Origin: Streptomyces aculeolatus
Lineage (GTDB): Bacteria; Actinomycetota; Actinomycetes; Streptomycetales; Streptomycetaceae
Assembly: GCF_020400605.1 (NCBI RefSeq)
Contig: NZ_JAINRD010000001.1
Coordinates: forward strand, 682,001 to 746,000
Length of the DNA stretch: 64,000 bases
Reading direction: 5' to 3'
Under the pieces are notes generated by a model that saw only the letters and a list, made by a program, of their open reading frames with translations, made no database searches and had not been told where the DNA came from. Positions 1-7,901 of this stretch are shown here, in pieces (within the stretch, counting starts at the first letter, position 1; every line of letters starts with the position of its first letter). The position numbers and the translations under genes are program-made.

Positions 1-524
1 GGGCTCATCACCATCGCCGACCGCAGGGCGACCTTGCGCGTCTGCGGCGTCGCGGCCCGCTCCTGCTCCCGCTCCCAGTTCCGCGCGATCCCGACGCTGT
101 ACGCCCAGTAGCCGGGGACGCCGGGCTCGTCTCCGCCGATCGTGCCGGCGGCCTCGTCGTTCGGGGCGTCGAAGCGGTGGGCGTAGATGGTGGCGGTGCT
201 CATCTGGAGCCAGACCCGGGGCGGCTTTCCGGCGGCGGCTATCGCCTCGCCCACGACGCGGGCGGAGTCCACGCGCGAGTCCATCATGGCGCGGAGGTTC
301 TCGTCGGTGTAGCGGCAGCTGACGCTGCGGCCCGCGAGGTTGATGACGACGTCGCTGCCGTCGACCGCCTCAGCCCAGGGGCCGAGCGTCCGGCCGTCCC
401 AGCCGACTTCGCCGTCGCGCACCGGGCGTCTGGTCAGGACCGCCACCTCGTGCCCCGCGTCGGTCAGCGCCCGGCGCAGCACGCCGCCCACCTGTCCGGT
501 CCCTCCCGGCAGCACGATCTTCAC
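1..524 (-). CDS. NAD-dependent epimerase/dehydratase, TIGR01777-like (partial)
   Basis: The gene reads leftward and runs off the window, so only the first 174 codons and two further bases are present. The GTG start at 524 follows a GGGGGAGGG ribosome site. The N-terminus carries a Rossmann glycine motif (LPGGTGQVGG), then VINLAGRSV and the LQMSTATIYAHR segment typical of the TIGR01777 (YfcH/SulA-like) branch of short-chain dehydrogenases. The missing C-terminus would hold the DUF1731 region. The substrate is unknown for this family. It lies 75 bp downstream of the ROK repressor gene on the same strand and could be co-transcribed with it. Confidence 0.8.
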   Translation of the reverse strand, partial: MKIVLPGGTGQVGGVLRRALTDAGHEVAVLTRRPVRDGEVGWDGRTLGPWAEAVDGSDVVINLAGRSVSCRYTDENLRAMMDSRVDSARVVGEAIAAAGKPPRVWLQMSTATIYAHRFDAPNDEAAGTIGGDEPGVPGYWAYSVGIARNWEREQERAATPQTRKVALRSAMVMS

Positions 525-599
525 CGGCCCTCCCCCGGACGCGTGACGTCGTACGGTGAGCGTACGACCCGCCCGTACGGGCCCGGCGCGGCGGGGGGT

Positions 600-1862
600 T
601 CAGCCCGCCGCCCCCGCCAGGGCCATGTCCACCTGCCTCGGCGACAGCGCGTGCTCGATCGCCAGGATCCCCGCGCCGATCGCCGCCGCGTTCTCGCCCG
701 TCCTGCTCGGTTCGATCCGCAGCACGTGCGTCGCCAGCGGGTGCGACCTCCGGTACACCGCCTCCCGGACCCCCGCGAGCAGCTGGTCGTGCACCGCCGC
801 CAGGGCGCCGCCCACCACCACCGTCTCCGGGTTGAAGAAGTTCACCAGGCCCGCCAGGACCTCGCCCACCGCCCGGCCGGCCTCGCGGACCATGCGGACG
901 GCCTCGCGGTTGCCCTCCTTGACCAGGCGTACGACGTCCAGCCCCGCCGACGCCTCCAGGCCCAGCTCCTTCAGGCGTACCGCCAGGGCCGCGCCGCCCG
1001 CGATGGCCTCCAGGCAGCCGGAGTTGCCGCAGCGGCACAGCTCCTCGCGTTCGCCCACGCGGATGTGGCCGATGTCGCCCGCCGAGCCCTGCGCGCCCCG
1101 GTGCAGGCGGCCGTCGGCGATGATGCCGCAGCCGATGCCCGTGCCCACCTTCAGGTAGAGCAGGTACGACGTGTCGGGGAAGGCCCGGCGCTGTTCGGCC
1201 AGGGCCATGACGTTCACGTCGTTGTCGACGAGCGCGCGGACGCCGAAGCGCTCGTCGAAGAACTCCGGGATGGGGAACTGGTGCCACCCCGGCATGATCG
1301 GCGGGTCCACCGGGCGCCCGGTGGAGAACTCCACCGGGCCCGGCACGCCCGCGCCGATGGAGCGGAGGGTCTTGGGGTCGCGGCCCGCCTCCTCCAGCAG
1401 CCGCTGCATGGTCCGTTCGACGTGGCCGAGAACCGCCTCAGGACCGTCGGCGATCGTCAGCGGGTCCTCGCGGACCGCGAGCAGCGTGCCGCCGATGTCC
1501 AGCAGCGCGACCCGGCAGTGCGAGGCGCCCAGGTCGACGCCGGCGACGGCGTGCTCGCGGGTGCGCAGCGAGAGGCGGCGCGGGGGGCGGCCGCCGGTGG
1601 AGCCGGCTTCCGCGTCCTCGTCGACGAAGCCGTGCGCGATCAGCGCGTCGACGCGCTGGGAGACGGTGGAGCGCGCGAGGCCGGTGAGGCGGGCGATCTC
1701 GGCGCGCGTGGCGGCGGCGCCGGAGCTGATGAGCGCCAGCACCTCGCCGGGGGACTGGCCCGCGGACGGGCTGTACGGCGGGGCCCCGGGCGGCTGCGCG
1801 CCGGAGGCCGACGGCGGCGGCGGTGGCGGCATCGGCGAGGAAGGCGAAGAAGCGGCTGTCAC
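600..1862 (-). CDS. ROK family transcriptional repressor
   Basis: A 420-residue protein with an N-terminal winged helix-turn-helix (about residues 30-85, LISSGAAATRAEIARLTGL) and a C-terminal ROK sugar-kinase-like domain. The ROK zinc motif CRCGNSGCLEA is intact, as are the GVDLGASHCRVALLD and GTGIGCGII segments. I chose GTG at 1862 because AAGGTGG lies five bases upstream; an in-frame start at 1937 would add 25 unconvincing residues and run through the operator-like repeats. It is divergent from a sugar ABC transporter operon, so it is probably the sugar-responsive repressor of that operon and of itself. The Pro-rich N-terminal 25 residues look disordered. Confidence 0.9.
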   Translation of the reverse strand: MTAASSPSSPMPPPPPPSASGAQPPGAPPYSPSAGQSPGEVLALISSGAAATRAEIARLTGLARSTVSQRVDALIAHGFVDEDAEAGSTGGRPPRRLSLRTREHAVAGVDLGASHCRVALLDIGGTLLAVREDPLTIADGPEAVLGHVERTMQRLLEEAGRDPKTLRSIGAGVPGPVEFSTGRPVDPPIMPGWHQFPIPEFFDERFGVRALVDNDVNVMALAEQRRAFPDTSYLLYLKVGTGIGCGIIADGRLHRGAQGSAGDIGHIRVGEREELCRCGNSGCLEAIAGGAALAVRLKELGLEASAGLDVVRLVKEGNREAVRMVREAGRAVGEVLAGLVNFFNPETVVVGGALAAVHDQLLAGVREAVYRRSHPLATHVLRIEPSRTGENAAAIGAGILAIEHALSPRQVDMALAGAAG

Positions 1863-1900
1863 ATCGACCACCTTAGAGACCGCCAGGTGCACCAACAAGA

Positions 1901-1980
1901 CCTTCTTTGTTCGACATTCGGCCAAAGTCTTTGCCAACTCATCAAAGAAAGGCCTTGCTTAGGCTCTTGACAGTCCAAAG
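1901..1980. promoter_or_regulatory. Probable ROK operator/promoter region
   Basis: Four CTTTG/CAAAG half-sites, plus one nearer the transporter, fill the divergent intergenic space: CCTTCTTTG at 1901-1909, CAAAG T CTTTG at 1923-1933, CAAAGAAAGG at 1943-1952 (inverted copy of the first) and CAAAG at 1976-1980. A TTGACA -35-like hexamer sits at 1967-1972 reading toward the transporter; the matching -10 near 1990 is weak. Spacing and position suggest cooperative repressor binding over both promoters. This is inference from pattern only. Confidence 0.55.
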
Positions 1981-2002
1981 AAGCCTGAGGACTCTGCTTT
2001 TC

Positions 2003-3490
2003 ATGCTGACGATGCAGGACGTGTCCAAGAGCTTTCTCGGGGTGCGGGTGCTGCACGGGGTGTCGCTCGATCTCGAACCGGGCGAGGTCCACGCCCTGGT
2101 GGGGGAGAACGGCGCGGGCAAGTCGACGTTGATGAAAGTGCTGGCCGGGGAGTACGCCCCGGATGAGGGCACGATCACGCTCGACGGCACGGTGCACGCT
2201 TTCTCGCACCCCGTTCAGGCCCAGGCCGCCGGGATCGGTCTGATCCATCAGGAGTTCGCGCTCCTGCCGCACCGCACGGTCGCGGAGAACGTGTTCCTCG
2301 GCCGTGAGCCGGTCCGTCGCGGGTTCGTCGACCGGCGTGCCATGGAGCGCCGTACCGCCGAGCTCCTCGCCGAGCTGGACGAGACCGGAATCGCCCCCCA
2401 CACCCTGGTCAAGGACCTGTCGGTGGCCCGCCAGCAGACGGTGGAGATCGTCAAGGCGCTGGCGGCCTCCGATGTCCGTGTGCTTGTCATGGACGAGCCG
2501 ACCGCACCGCTGGCCGATCACGAGGTCGAACTTCTCTACGCGCTCATCCGCCGTCTCGCCGCCCGCGGGATCGGCATCCTTTACATCAGCCACCGCCTCC
2601 GCGAGGTCTTCGACCTCTCCCGCCGCATCACCGTCCTCAAGGACGGCCGGAAGGTCGCCACCCTCACCACTGCGGAGACCACCGCGGACGACGTCGTCCG
2701 CGCGATGGTCGGCCGCGAGCTGGGCTCGTACTACCCGCCCCGCGCCGACCCCGCGGAGATCGGCGAGCCGCTGCTGACGACGGCGGGCGCCGGCAACGAA
2801 CGCCTCGCCGGCATCGACCTCACGCTCAGAGCCGGGGAGGTCACCGGCGTCGCCGGCCTCCAGGGTTCGGGCCGGACTTCCCTGGTACGGGCCCTCTTCG
2901 GTGCTGCGCCGTTCACCCGCGGCAGCATGACCGTCGCCGGCCGCCCGCTGCGGCCGGCCGGCCCGCGGCAGGCCATCCGCGGCGGTGTGGCGCTGGTGAC
3001 CGAGGACCGCAAGGGCGAGGGTCTGGCGCTGCGCCAGTCCGTACGCGACAACGCGCTGCTCGTCACCCGCGCGGTGCACGGCGCGGGTGGGCAGGCGGGT
3101 GGCGTCGACGGGCTGCTGGAGCGTGTCAACCTCCGTTCGCGCGGCCACGACCAGGAGGTTCAGTACCTCTCCGGCGGCAACCAGCAGAAGGTGGTCATCG
3201 CCAAGTGGCTGGCCGCGGGCCCGCGGGTGCTGCTCTTCGACGAACCGACGCGCGGCGTCGACGTCGGCGCCAAGGCCGCCATTCACACCCTCGTCCGCGA
3301 ACTCGCCCGTGACGGCATGGCCGTCCTCATCGTCTCCTCGGAGCTGCCCGAGCTGATCGGCATGAGTGACCGGATCGTCGTCATGGCCGACGGCACCTTC
3401 GCCGGTGAACTCCCCGCCGGGGCGGGCGAAGAGGACATCATGCGCCTGGCGACGGCCTCCGACGCGACCCCCGAGGGGAGCGCCGCATGA
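2003..3490 (+). CDS. Sugar ABC transporter, ATP-binding protein (RbsA/MglA type)
   Basis: A 495-residue protein with two fused nucleotide-binding domains, the layout of monosaccharide importers of the CUT2 class. The first domain has Walker A GENGAGKST at residues 34-42 and Walker B VLVMDEPTAPL; its signature is the degenerate SVARQQ form normal for this family. The second has LSGGNQQK and VLLFDEPTRGVDVG, but no classical Walker A lysine, again normal. ATG at 2003 (or 2012) is preferred to the longer frame from 1907 because that would cross the promoter. First gene of the import operon; its stop overlaps the next start by 4 nt (ATGA). Confidence 0.93.
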   Translation: MLTMQDVSKSFLGVRVLHGVSLDLEPGEVHALVGENGAGKSTLMKVLAGEYAPDEGTITLDGTVHAFSHPVQAQAAGIGLIHQEFALLPHRTVAENVFLGREPVRRGFVDRRAMERRTAELLAELDETGIAPHTLVKDLSVARQQTVEIVKALAASDVRVLVMDEPTAPLADHEVELLYALIRRLAARGIGILYISHRLREVFDLSRRITVLKDGRKVATLTTAETTADDVVRAMVGRELGSYYPPRADPAEIGEPLLTTAGAGNERLAGIDLTLRAGEVTGVAGLQGSGRTSLVRALFGAAPFTRGSMTVAGRPLRPAGPRQAIRGGVALVTEDRKGEGLALRQSVRDNALLVTRAVHGAGGQAGGVDGLLERVNLRSRGHDQEVQYLSGGNQQKVVIAKWLAAGPRVLLFDEPTRGVDVGAKAAIHTLVRELARDGMAVLIVSSELPELIGMSDRIVVMADGTFAGELPAGAGEEDIMRLATASDATPEGSAA

Positions 3491-4539
3491 CCGCCGTACG
3501 CACCGAGGCCCCGGTCTCGGCGGCCCCGCGCCGGCTGCCCGGGGCGGGCCGGCTGAAGGTCACCGACCCTGTCGTCGGCGTCTGGCTGGCCGCCGCCGCG
3601 GTCACGCTCATCGGCTGGATCGTCGTCACGATCGACGGCGGCCAGTTCATGACCCAGTCCAACTTCACCGGCATCCTGCAGAACTCCGTCGCACTCGGCC
3701 TGGTCGCCGTGGGCCAGTCCGCGGTGATCCTCACCGGGTCGCTGGACCTGTCCGTCGCGTACCTCATCAGCCTGGGCACGCTGGTCGCCGCGGAGACGAT
3801 GGAGGGCGGCAGCGTCGTCACGGCGGTGCTCGCGGTCCTCGCGCTGTCCGCCGCGGTGGGGCTGGCCAACGGCCTCATCGTCACCGGCCTGAAGGTCAAC
3901 GCCTTCATCGCCACGCTCGGCATGGCGTTCATCCTCCGCGGCTACATCGAGGACAACTACACCGGCCCGGCGGGCGACGTCCCGGCGTCCTTCCAGCGCC
4001 TCGGCTACGACCGCGTCGGCTTCATCCCGGTCTCCGTGTTCCTGCTGATCGCGGTGGCCGCCGTGCTGTGGCTGATCACCAAACGCACCCGCCTGGGCCA
4101 CCACATGTACGCCACCGGCGGCGACGAGCACGCCGCGCGCCTGTCCGGCGTACGGACCAGGCGCACGGTGATCTACGCGCACGTGCTGTGCGCCCTGTGC
4201 GTCGGCGCCGCCGCCCTCTTCCTGGCCTCCCGGCTCGGCGCGGGCGCGCCGTGGGCGGGGACCGAGGCGCGTTACGACCTGGACTCCATCGCCGCCGTCG
4301 TACTCGGCGGCACCGCGCTGGCCGGCGGCCGCGGCGGGGTGGCGGGCACGCTCGGCGGGGTGCTGCTGCTGTCCGTGCTGGACAGCATCTTCAACCAGCT
4401 CTCGGTCGATCCGTTCTTCAAGAACGTCGTCCGCGGCGTCGTCATCATCGCCGCCGTCGCCCTCTACGCGAGGCCGTTCCGCCGCCGGGCCAAGGAGCGC
4501 GACGAGGCGCGGGCCAAGGAGAAGGGAGCGGTCGCATGA
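3487..4539 (+). CDS. Sugar ABC transporter permease 1 (RbsC type)
   Basis: A 350-residue integral membrane protein of the BPD_transp_2 family with 8-10 hydrophobic segments. It shows the RbsC hallmarks ILTGSLDLSVAYLISLG in the first third and AVVLGGTALAGGRGG in the last third, and a Lys/Arg-rich cytoplasmic C-terminus. It starts inside the ATPase stop codon and ends 4 nt into the next permease gene, so translation is coupled. CUT2 importers usually need only one permease gene working as a homodimer; a second, different permease follows directly, so the channel may be a heterodimer. Confidence 0.92.
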   Translation: MTAVRTEAPVSAAPRRLPGAGRLKVTDPVVGVWLAAAAVTLIGWIVVTIDGGQFMTQSNFTGILQNSVALGLVAVGQSAVILTGSLDLSVAYLISLGTLVAAETMEGGSVVTAVLAVLALSAAVGLANGLIVTGLKVNAFIATLGMAFILRGYIEDNYTGPAGDVPASFQRLGYDRVGFIPVSVFLLIAVAAVLWLITKRTRLGHHMYATGGDEHAARLSGVRTRRTVIYAHVLCALCVGAAALFLASRLGAGAPWAGTEARYDLDSIAAVVLGGTALAGGRGGVAGTLGGVLLLSVLDSIFNQLSVDPFFKNVVRGVVIIAAVALYARPFRRRAKERDEARAKEKGAVA

Positions 4540-5576
4540 CGACGACCACCCCGCCCACCACCACCGCGGGCCCGGCGAGCGTCGTCGGCGCCCTCGGCCG
4601 CCGCCTGGGCACCGGTGCCCCCGTCTACGTCCTCCTCGCCGTGCTGCTCGCAGCTCTGGCGATCACCGATCCCGGGTTCTACGAGCCCGACTCCTTCCTC
4701 GCCTTCATCAAGCGCGCCGCCCCGCTGGTGATCCTCGCCGCCGGGCAGTACATGGTGATCGTCTCCGGTGGCTTCGACCTCTCCGTCGGCGCCGTCGTCA
4801 CCGCGGGGGTCGTCGCCGGGGCGGAGTTCTACGGTTCGTACCCCGACGCGCCCTGGCTGCTGGTGACCGCCGGGCTGCTGCTCGCGGGTGCGATCGTCGG
4901 GCTGGTCAACGGGTTGATCACTACCGTGCTGCTGGTGCCGTCGTTCATCACCACCCTCGGCATGATGCTGATCCTCGAAGGTGCCGTCTTCTACTGGACC
5001 GGCGGCTCCCCGCAGGGCGTGCTGCCCGAGTCCTTCCGCAACTTCGGCCGCGGCGAGGCCGGGGGCTGGCTGCCGTGGGCGGTCCTCGCGGTCCTCGCGG
5101 TGGGCGCGCTCGCCTGGTGGCTGATGCGCGCCGACTTCGGCCGTACGCTCCTGGCCACCGGCGACAACGAGCGCGCCGCCGCGCTCGCGGGCGTGCGCGT
5201 GCCGCGCGTGCGCACCCTCGCGTTCGTCCTGTCCGGCACCGCCGCGGCGCTGGCCGCGGTGCTGGTCGCCGGGTTCTCCGGCGTCTCGGCGCAGGCCGGG
5301 CGGGGGCTGGAGTTCGAGGCCATCACCGCCGTGGTGCTCGGCGGGGTCATCCTCGGCGGCGGCCGCGGCTCGGTCGTCGCCGCCATGGCCGGGGCGTTCT
5401 CCCTCCAGGCGCTGTTCACCCTCCTCAACCTGCAAGGCGTCTCCGGCGCACTGGAGTCCACGGTCCAGGGATTCATCGTCATCGCGGCCGTCGGCCTCGG
5501 CGCGACGGGTCTCCCGGGGCTCTCCCGCCTGCGCCGCCGCCGTTCACAACCCTCGGAAGGGAAGTCCTCCTCATGA
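4536..5576 (+). CDS. Sugar ABC transporter permease 2 (RbsC type)
   Basis: A 346-residue second permease of the same family: GFDLSVGAVVTAGVVAGAEF near residue 85, VVLGGVILGGGRGSVVAA near residue 270, about ten hydrophobic helices, and a short Thr-rich N-terminus. The ATG at 4536 overlaps the end of permease 1, and the stop overlaps the start of the binding protein gene. The two permeases are clearly different in sequence although similar in design, which argues for a two-subunit channel and not a recent duplication. Confidence 0.92.
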   Translation: MTTTTPPTTTAGPASVVGALGRRLGTGAPVYVLLAVLLAALAITDPGFYEPDSFLAFIKRAAPLVILAAGQYMVIVSGGFDLSVGAVVTAGVVAGAEFYGSYPDAPWLLVTAGLLLAGAIVGLVNGLITTVLLVPSFITTLGMMLILEGAVFYWTGGSPQGVLPESFRNFGRGEAGGWLPWAVLAVLAVGALAWWLMRADFGRTLLATGDNERAAALAGVRVPRVRTLAFVLSGTAAALAAVLVAGFSGVSAQAGRGLEFEAITAVVLGGVILGGGRGSVVAAMAGAFSLQALFTLLNLQGVSGALESTVQGFIVIAAVGLGATGLPGLSRLRRRRSQPSEGKSSS

Positions 5577-6820
5577 GCCGTACGCGCCGCACGACCCGCC
5601 CCGGCGCAAGAAGCCGCCGACTGGCCGCCCCGGCGGCCGCGCTGCTGGCCGCCGCTCTGCTCGCCTCCTGTTCCTCCGACGCGCCGAAGGACGACCTGGC
5701 CGACGACCCCGCCGCCTCCGAGCAGGCCCAGGACGGTGACGAGCAGTCGGAGTTCTTCGACCAGGCCGACTACGACCGGCAGTTGGAGCTGACGAAGGCG
5801 ACGCCCGAGGGCCCGGAGGGCAAGCCCTGGGAGCAGATGCTCGATCCGGCCTCCGGCGGCATGGTCGACACCTCCGAGTACGCCATGAAGGGCGGCGTCG
5901 AGGGGGCGAAGCTGTGCTTCTCCAACGCCGGGGTCTTCAACCCCTGGCGGCAGGTCGGCCTGAAGACCATGAAGGCGGAGGTCGCGCAGCACGACGAGAT
6001 CGCCGACTTCACCGTCCTGGACGCGCAGGGCAAGGACGACAAGCAGATCTCCGACATCCAGGAGCTGTCCGGCCAGGACTGCGACGCGCTGATCGTCTCG
6101 CCGAACACCACCGCCACCCTCACCCCGGCGGTCGAGGAGGCGTGCGGGAAGATCCCGGTGATCGTCTTCGACCGCGGGGTGGAGACCGACTGCGCGGTCA
6201 CGTTCATCAGCCCGATCGGCGGCTACGCCTACGGTGCCGCCGCCGCGGACTTCCTCGTCGACGAGGTCGACAAGGGCGGCAAGATCGTCGCCCTGCGCAT
6301 CTCCCCCGGCGTGGACGTGCTGGAGACCCGCTGGTCGGCCGCCGAGATCGCGTTCGAGAAGGCCGGACTCGACGTGGTCGAGGTGAAGTTCACCGACGGC
6401 GACCCGTCCAAGGCCAAGTCGATCGTGTCCGACGCCATCGCCCGCCACGGCCAGATCGACGGCGTGTGGATGGACTCCGGCGCCACCTCCGTCGCCGCCG
6501 TCGAGGCGTTCGAGGACGCCGGCGAGGACATCCCGCCGATCACCGGCGAGGACCAGCAGGACTTCCTCCAGGCGTGGAAGGACAAGGACCTCACGGCCAT
6601 CGCGCCGGCGTACCCGACCTTCCAGTGGCGCACGCCCGTCATCGCCGCGCTGAAGATCCTGGCCGGCGAGGAGGTCCCGAAGGAGTGGACGCTGCCGCAG
6701 CCCGTCGTCACCGAGGACAACTTCGACGACTACTACAAGGAGGGCATGCCCCCGCTGCACTACGGCGCCTGCGGCTGCGAGGACCTGCCCGGCTACCCCG
6801 GCGACTGGGGCGGTGAGTAA
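5573..6820 (+). CDS. Sugar ABC transporter substrate-binding lipoprotein
   Basis: A 415-residue periplasmic-binding-protein type 1 of the RbsB/LacI-like class. The signal peptide has an Arg-rich n-region, an Ala/Leu core and lipobox LLASC with the lipidated cysteine at residue 33. An Asp/Glu-rich linker follows. The body has the type 1 folds CFSNAGVFNPWRQVG, ALIVSPNTTATLTP, IPVIVFDRGV and WMDSGATSVAAVEAF. It is longer than RbsB (about 290 residues), as in the group of longer actinobacterial binding proteins that accompany ROK-controlled operons. The ligand cannot be read from sequence; a monosaccharide or polyol is the family expectation. It overlaps the next start by one base (TAATG). Confidence 0.92.
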   Translation: MSRTRRTTRPGARSRRLAAPAAALLAAALLASCSSDAPKDDLADDPAASEQAQDGDEQSEFFDQADYDRQLELTKATPEGPEGKPWEQMLDPASGGMVDTSEYAMKGGVEGAKLCFSNAGVFNPWRQVGLKTMKAEVAQHDEIADFTVLDAQGKDDKQISDIQELSGQDCDALIVSPNTTATLTPAVEEACGKIPVIVFDRGVETDCAVTFISPIGGYAYGAAAADFLVDEVDKGGKIVALRISPGVDVLETRWSAAEIAFEKAGLDVVEVKFTDGDPSKAKSIVSDAIARHGQIDGVWMDSGATSVAAVEAFEDAGEDIPPITGEDQQDFLQAWKDKDLTAIAPAYPTFQWRTPVIAALKILAGEEVPKEWTLPQPVVTEDNFDDYYKEGMPPLHYGACGCEDLPGYPGDWGGE

Positions 6821-7689
6821 TGCCCGCGGGAAGACGGCCGATCGGCGCCAACCCGTGGATCTGGCACTCTCCGATCACCGAACGCGCCCTGGAGGCAGTG
6901 CTGCCCCGGCTGGCCGGCTGGGGGTTCGACTGCGTCGAACTGCCGCTGGAGCAGGCCGGTGACTGGCAGCCCGCCGCCGCCGCGAAGCTCCTCGGCGACA
7001 ACGGGCTCGCCCCCGCCGCCGTCGTCGCCGTGATGCCGCCGGAGCGCGGTCTCGTACGGGCCGAGCCGCTGGCGGTCCGTACGACGCAGGACTACCTGCG
7101 CCGCTGCGTCGACGCCGCACGCGAGATCGGCGCGCCCGTGGTCGCCGGCCCCATGTACGCGGCGGTGGGCCGGACCTGGCGCATGGACGCCGACGAGCGG
7201 GCGGCGGCGTACGCGGAGTGGCGCGACAACATCGCGCCCGTCGTCGACCACGCCGCCTCCGCCGGAGTGCTGCTCGCCGTCGAGCCGCTCAACCGGTACG
7301 AGACCAGCCTGCTCAACACCGTCGCGCAGACCGTGACGGCGCTGGACGGGCTGCCCGGCGAGACCATCGGGGTCGCCCTCGACACGTACCACCAGAACAT
7401 CGAGGAACGCTCCCTGCCGGGCGCCGTGCGCGCCGCGGCGGGCCGGATCGCGCACGTCCAGGTCTGCGCCAACGACCGCGGTGCCCCGGGCGCCGACCAC
7501 CTCGACTGGCCCGGCTTCCTCCGCGCCCTGGACGAGGCCGGCTACCGCGGTCCGCTGTGCATCGAGTCCTTCACCGCGCACAACGCCACCATCGCCGTCG
7601 CGGCGTCGGTGTGGCGGGCACTGGCGCCGAGCCAGGACGCCATCGCGGTGGACGGACTCGCCTTCCTGCGGCGCGCGTTACCCGGCTGA
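6820..7689 (+). CDS. Sugar isomerase/epimerase, TIM barrel (AP endonuclease 2-like)
   Basis: A 289-residue single-domain TIM barrel of the xylose-isomerase-like superfamily, close in layout to D-tagatose/D-allulose 3-epimerases. Metal and catalytic positions visible are Glu in AVEPLNRYET, Asp in ALDTYHQNIEE, the His in IAHVQV and Glu in LCIESFT. The ATG shares one base with the preceding TAA stop, so it belongs to the import operon and probably acts on the imported sugar. Whether it epimerises a ketose or an oxidised sugar cannot be told; genes of this type are also found with ThuA genes, one of which follows. Confidence 0.85.
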   Translation: MPAGRRPIGANPWIWHSPITERALEAVLPRLAGWGFDCVELPLEQAGDWQPAAAAKLLGDNGLAPAAVVAVMPPERGLVRAEPLAVRTTQDYLRRCVDAAREIGAPVVAGPMYAAVGRTWRMDADERAAAYAEWRDNIAPVVDHAASAGVLLAVEPLNRYETSLLNTVAQTVTALDGLPGETIGVALDTYHQNIEERSLPGAVRAAAGRIAHVQVCANDRGAPGADHLDWPGFLRALDEAGYRGPLCIESFTAHNATIAVAASVWRALAPSQDAIAVDGLAFLRRALPG

Positions 7690-7901
7690 CGTACCCGACG
7701 CACCCGTACGCACCCTGACCGCGTACGCACCCGGCGCACCACCCACAGAACGCCGCCGGGCCCGGAGATCCGCGACCCCGATCCGGGCCCGGCGGACCAG
7801 CCCTGCGCGCGTACCCCCAGCCCGCGCGGGCTGCGCCCATGCCCCCTCTCACCGACCGGTACGCCCAACACATCCCGCACACCGAAGGAGAGGACCGACT
7901 C

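Noticed and set aside
177..1970. Long open frame antisense to the ROK gene
   Set aside because: High-GC third-position bias creates long frames on the opposite strand. The ROK protein has all family motifs, the antisense frame none.
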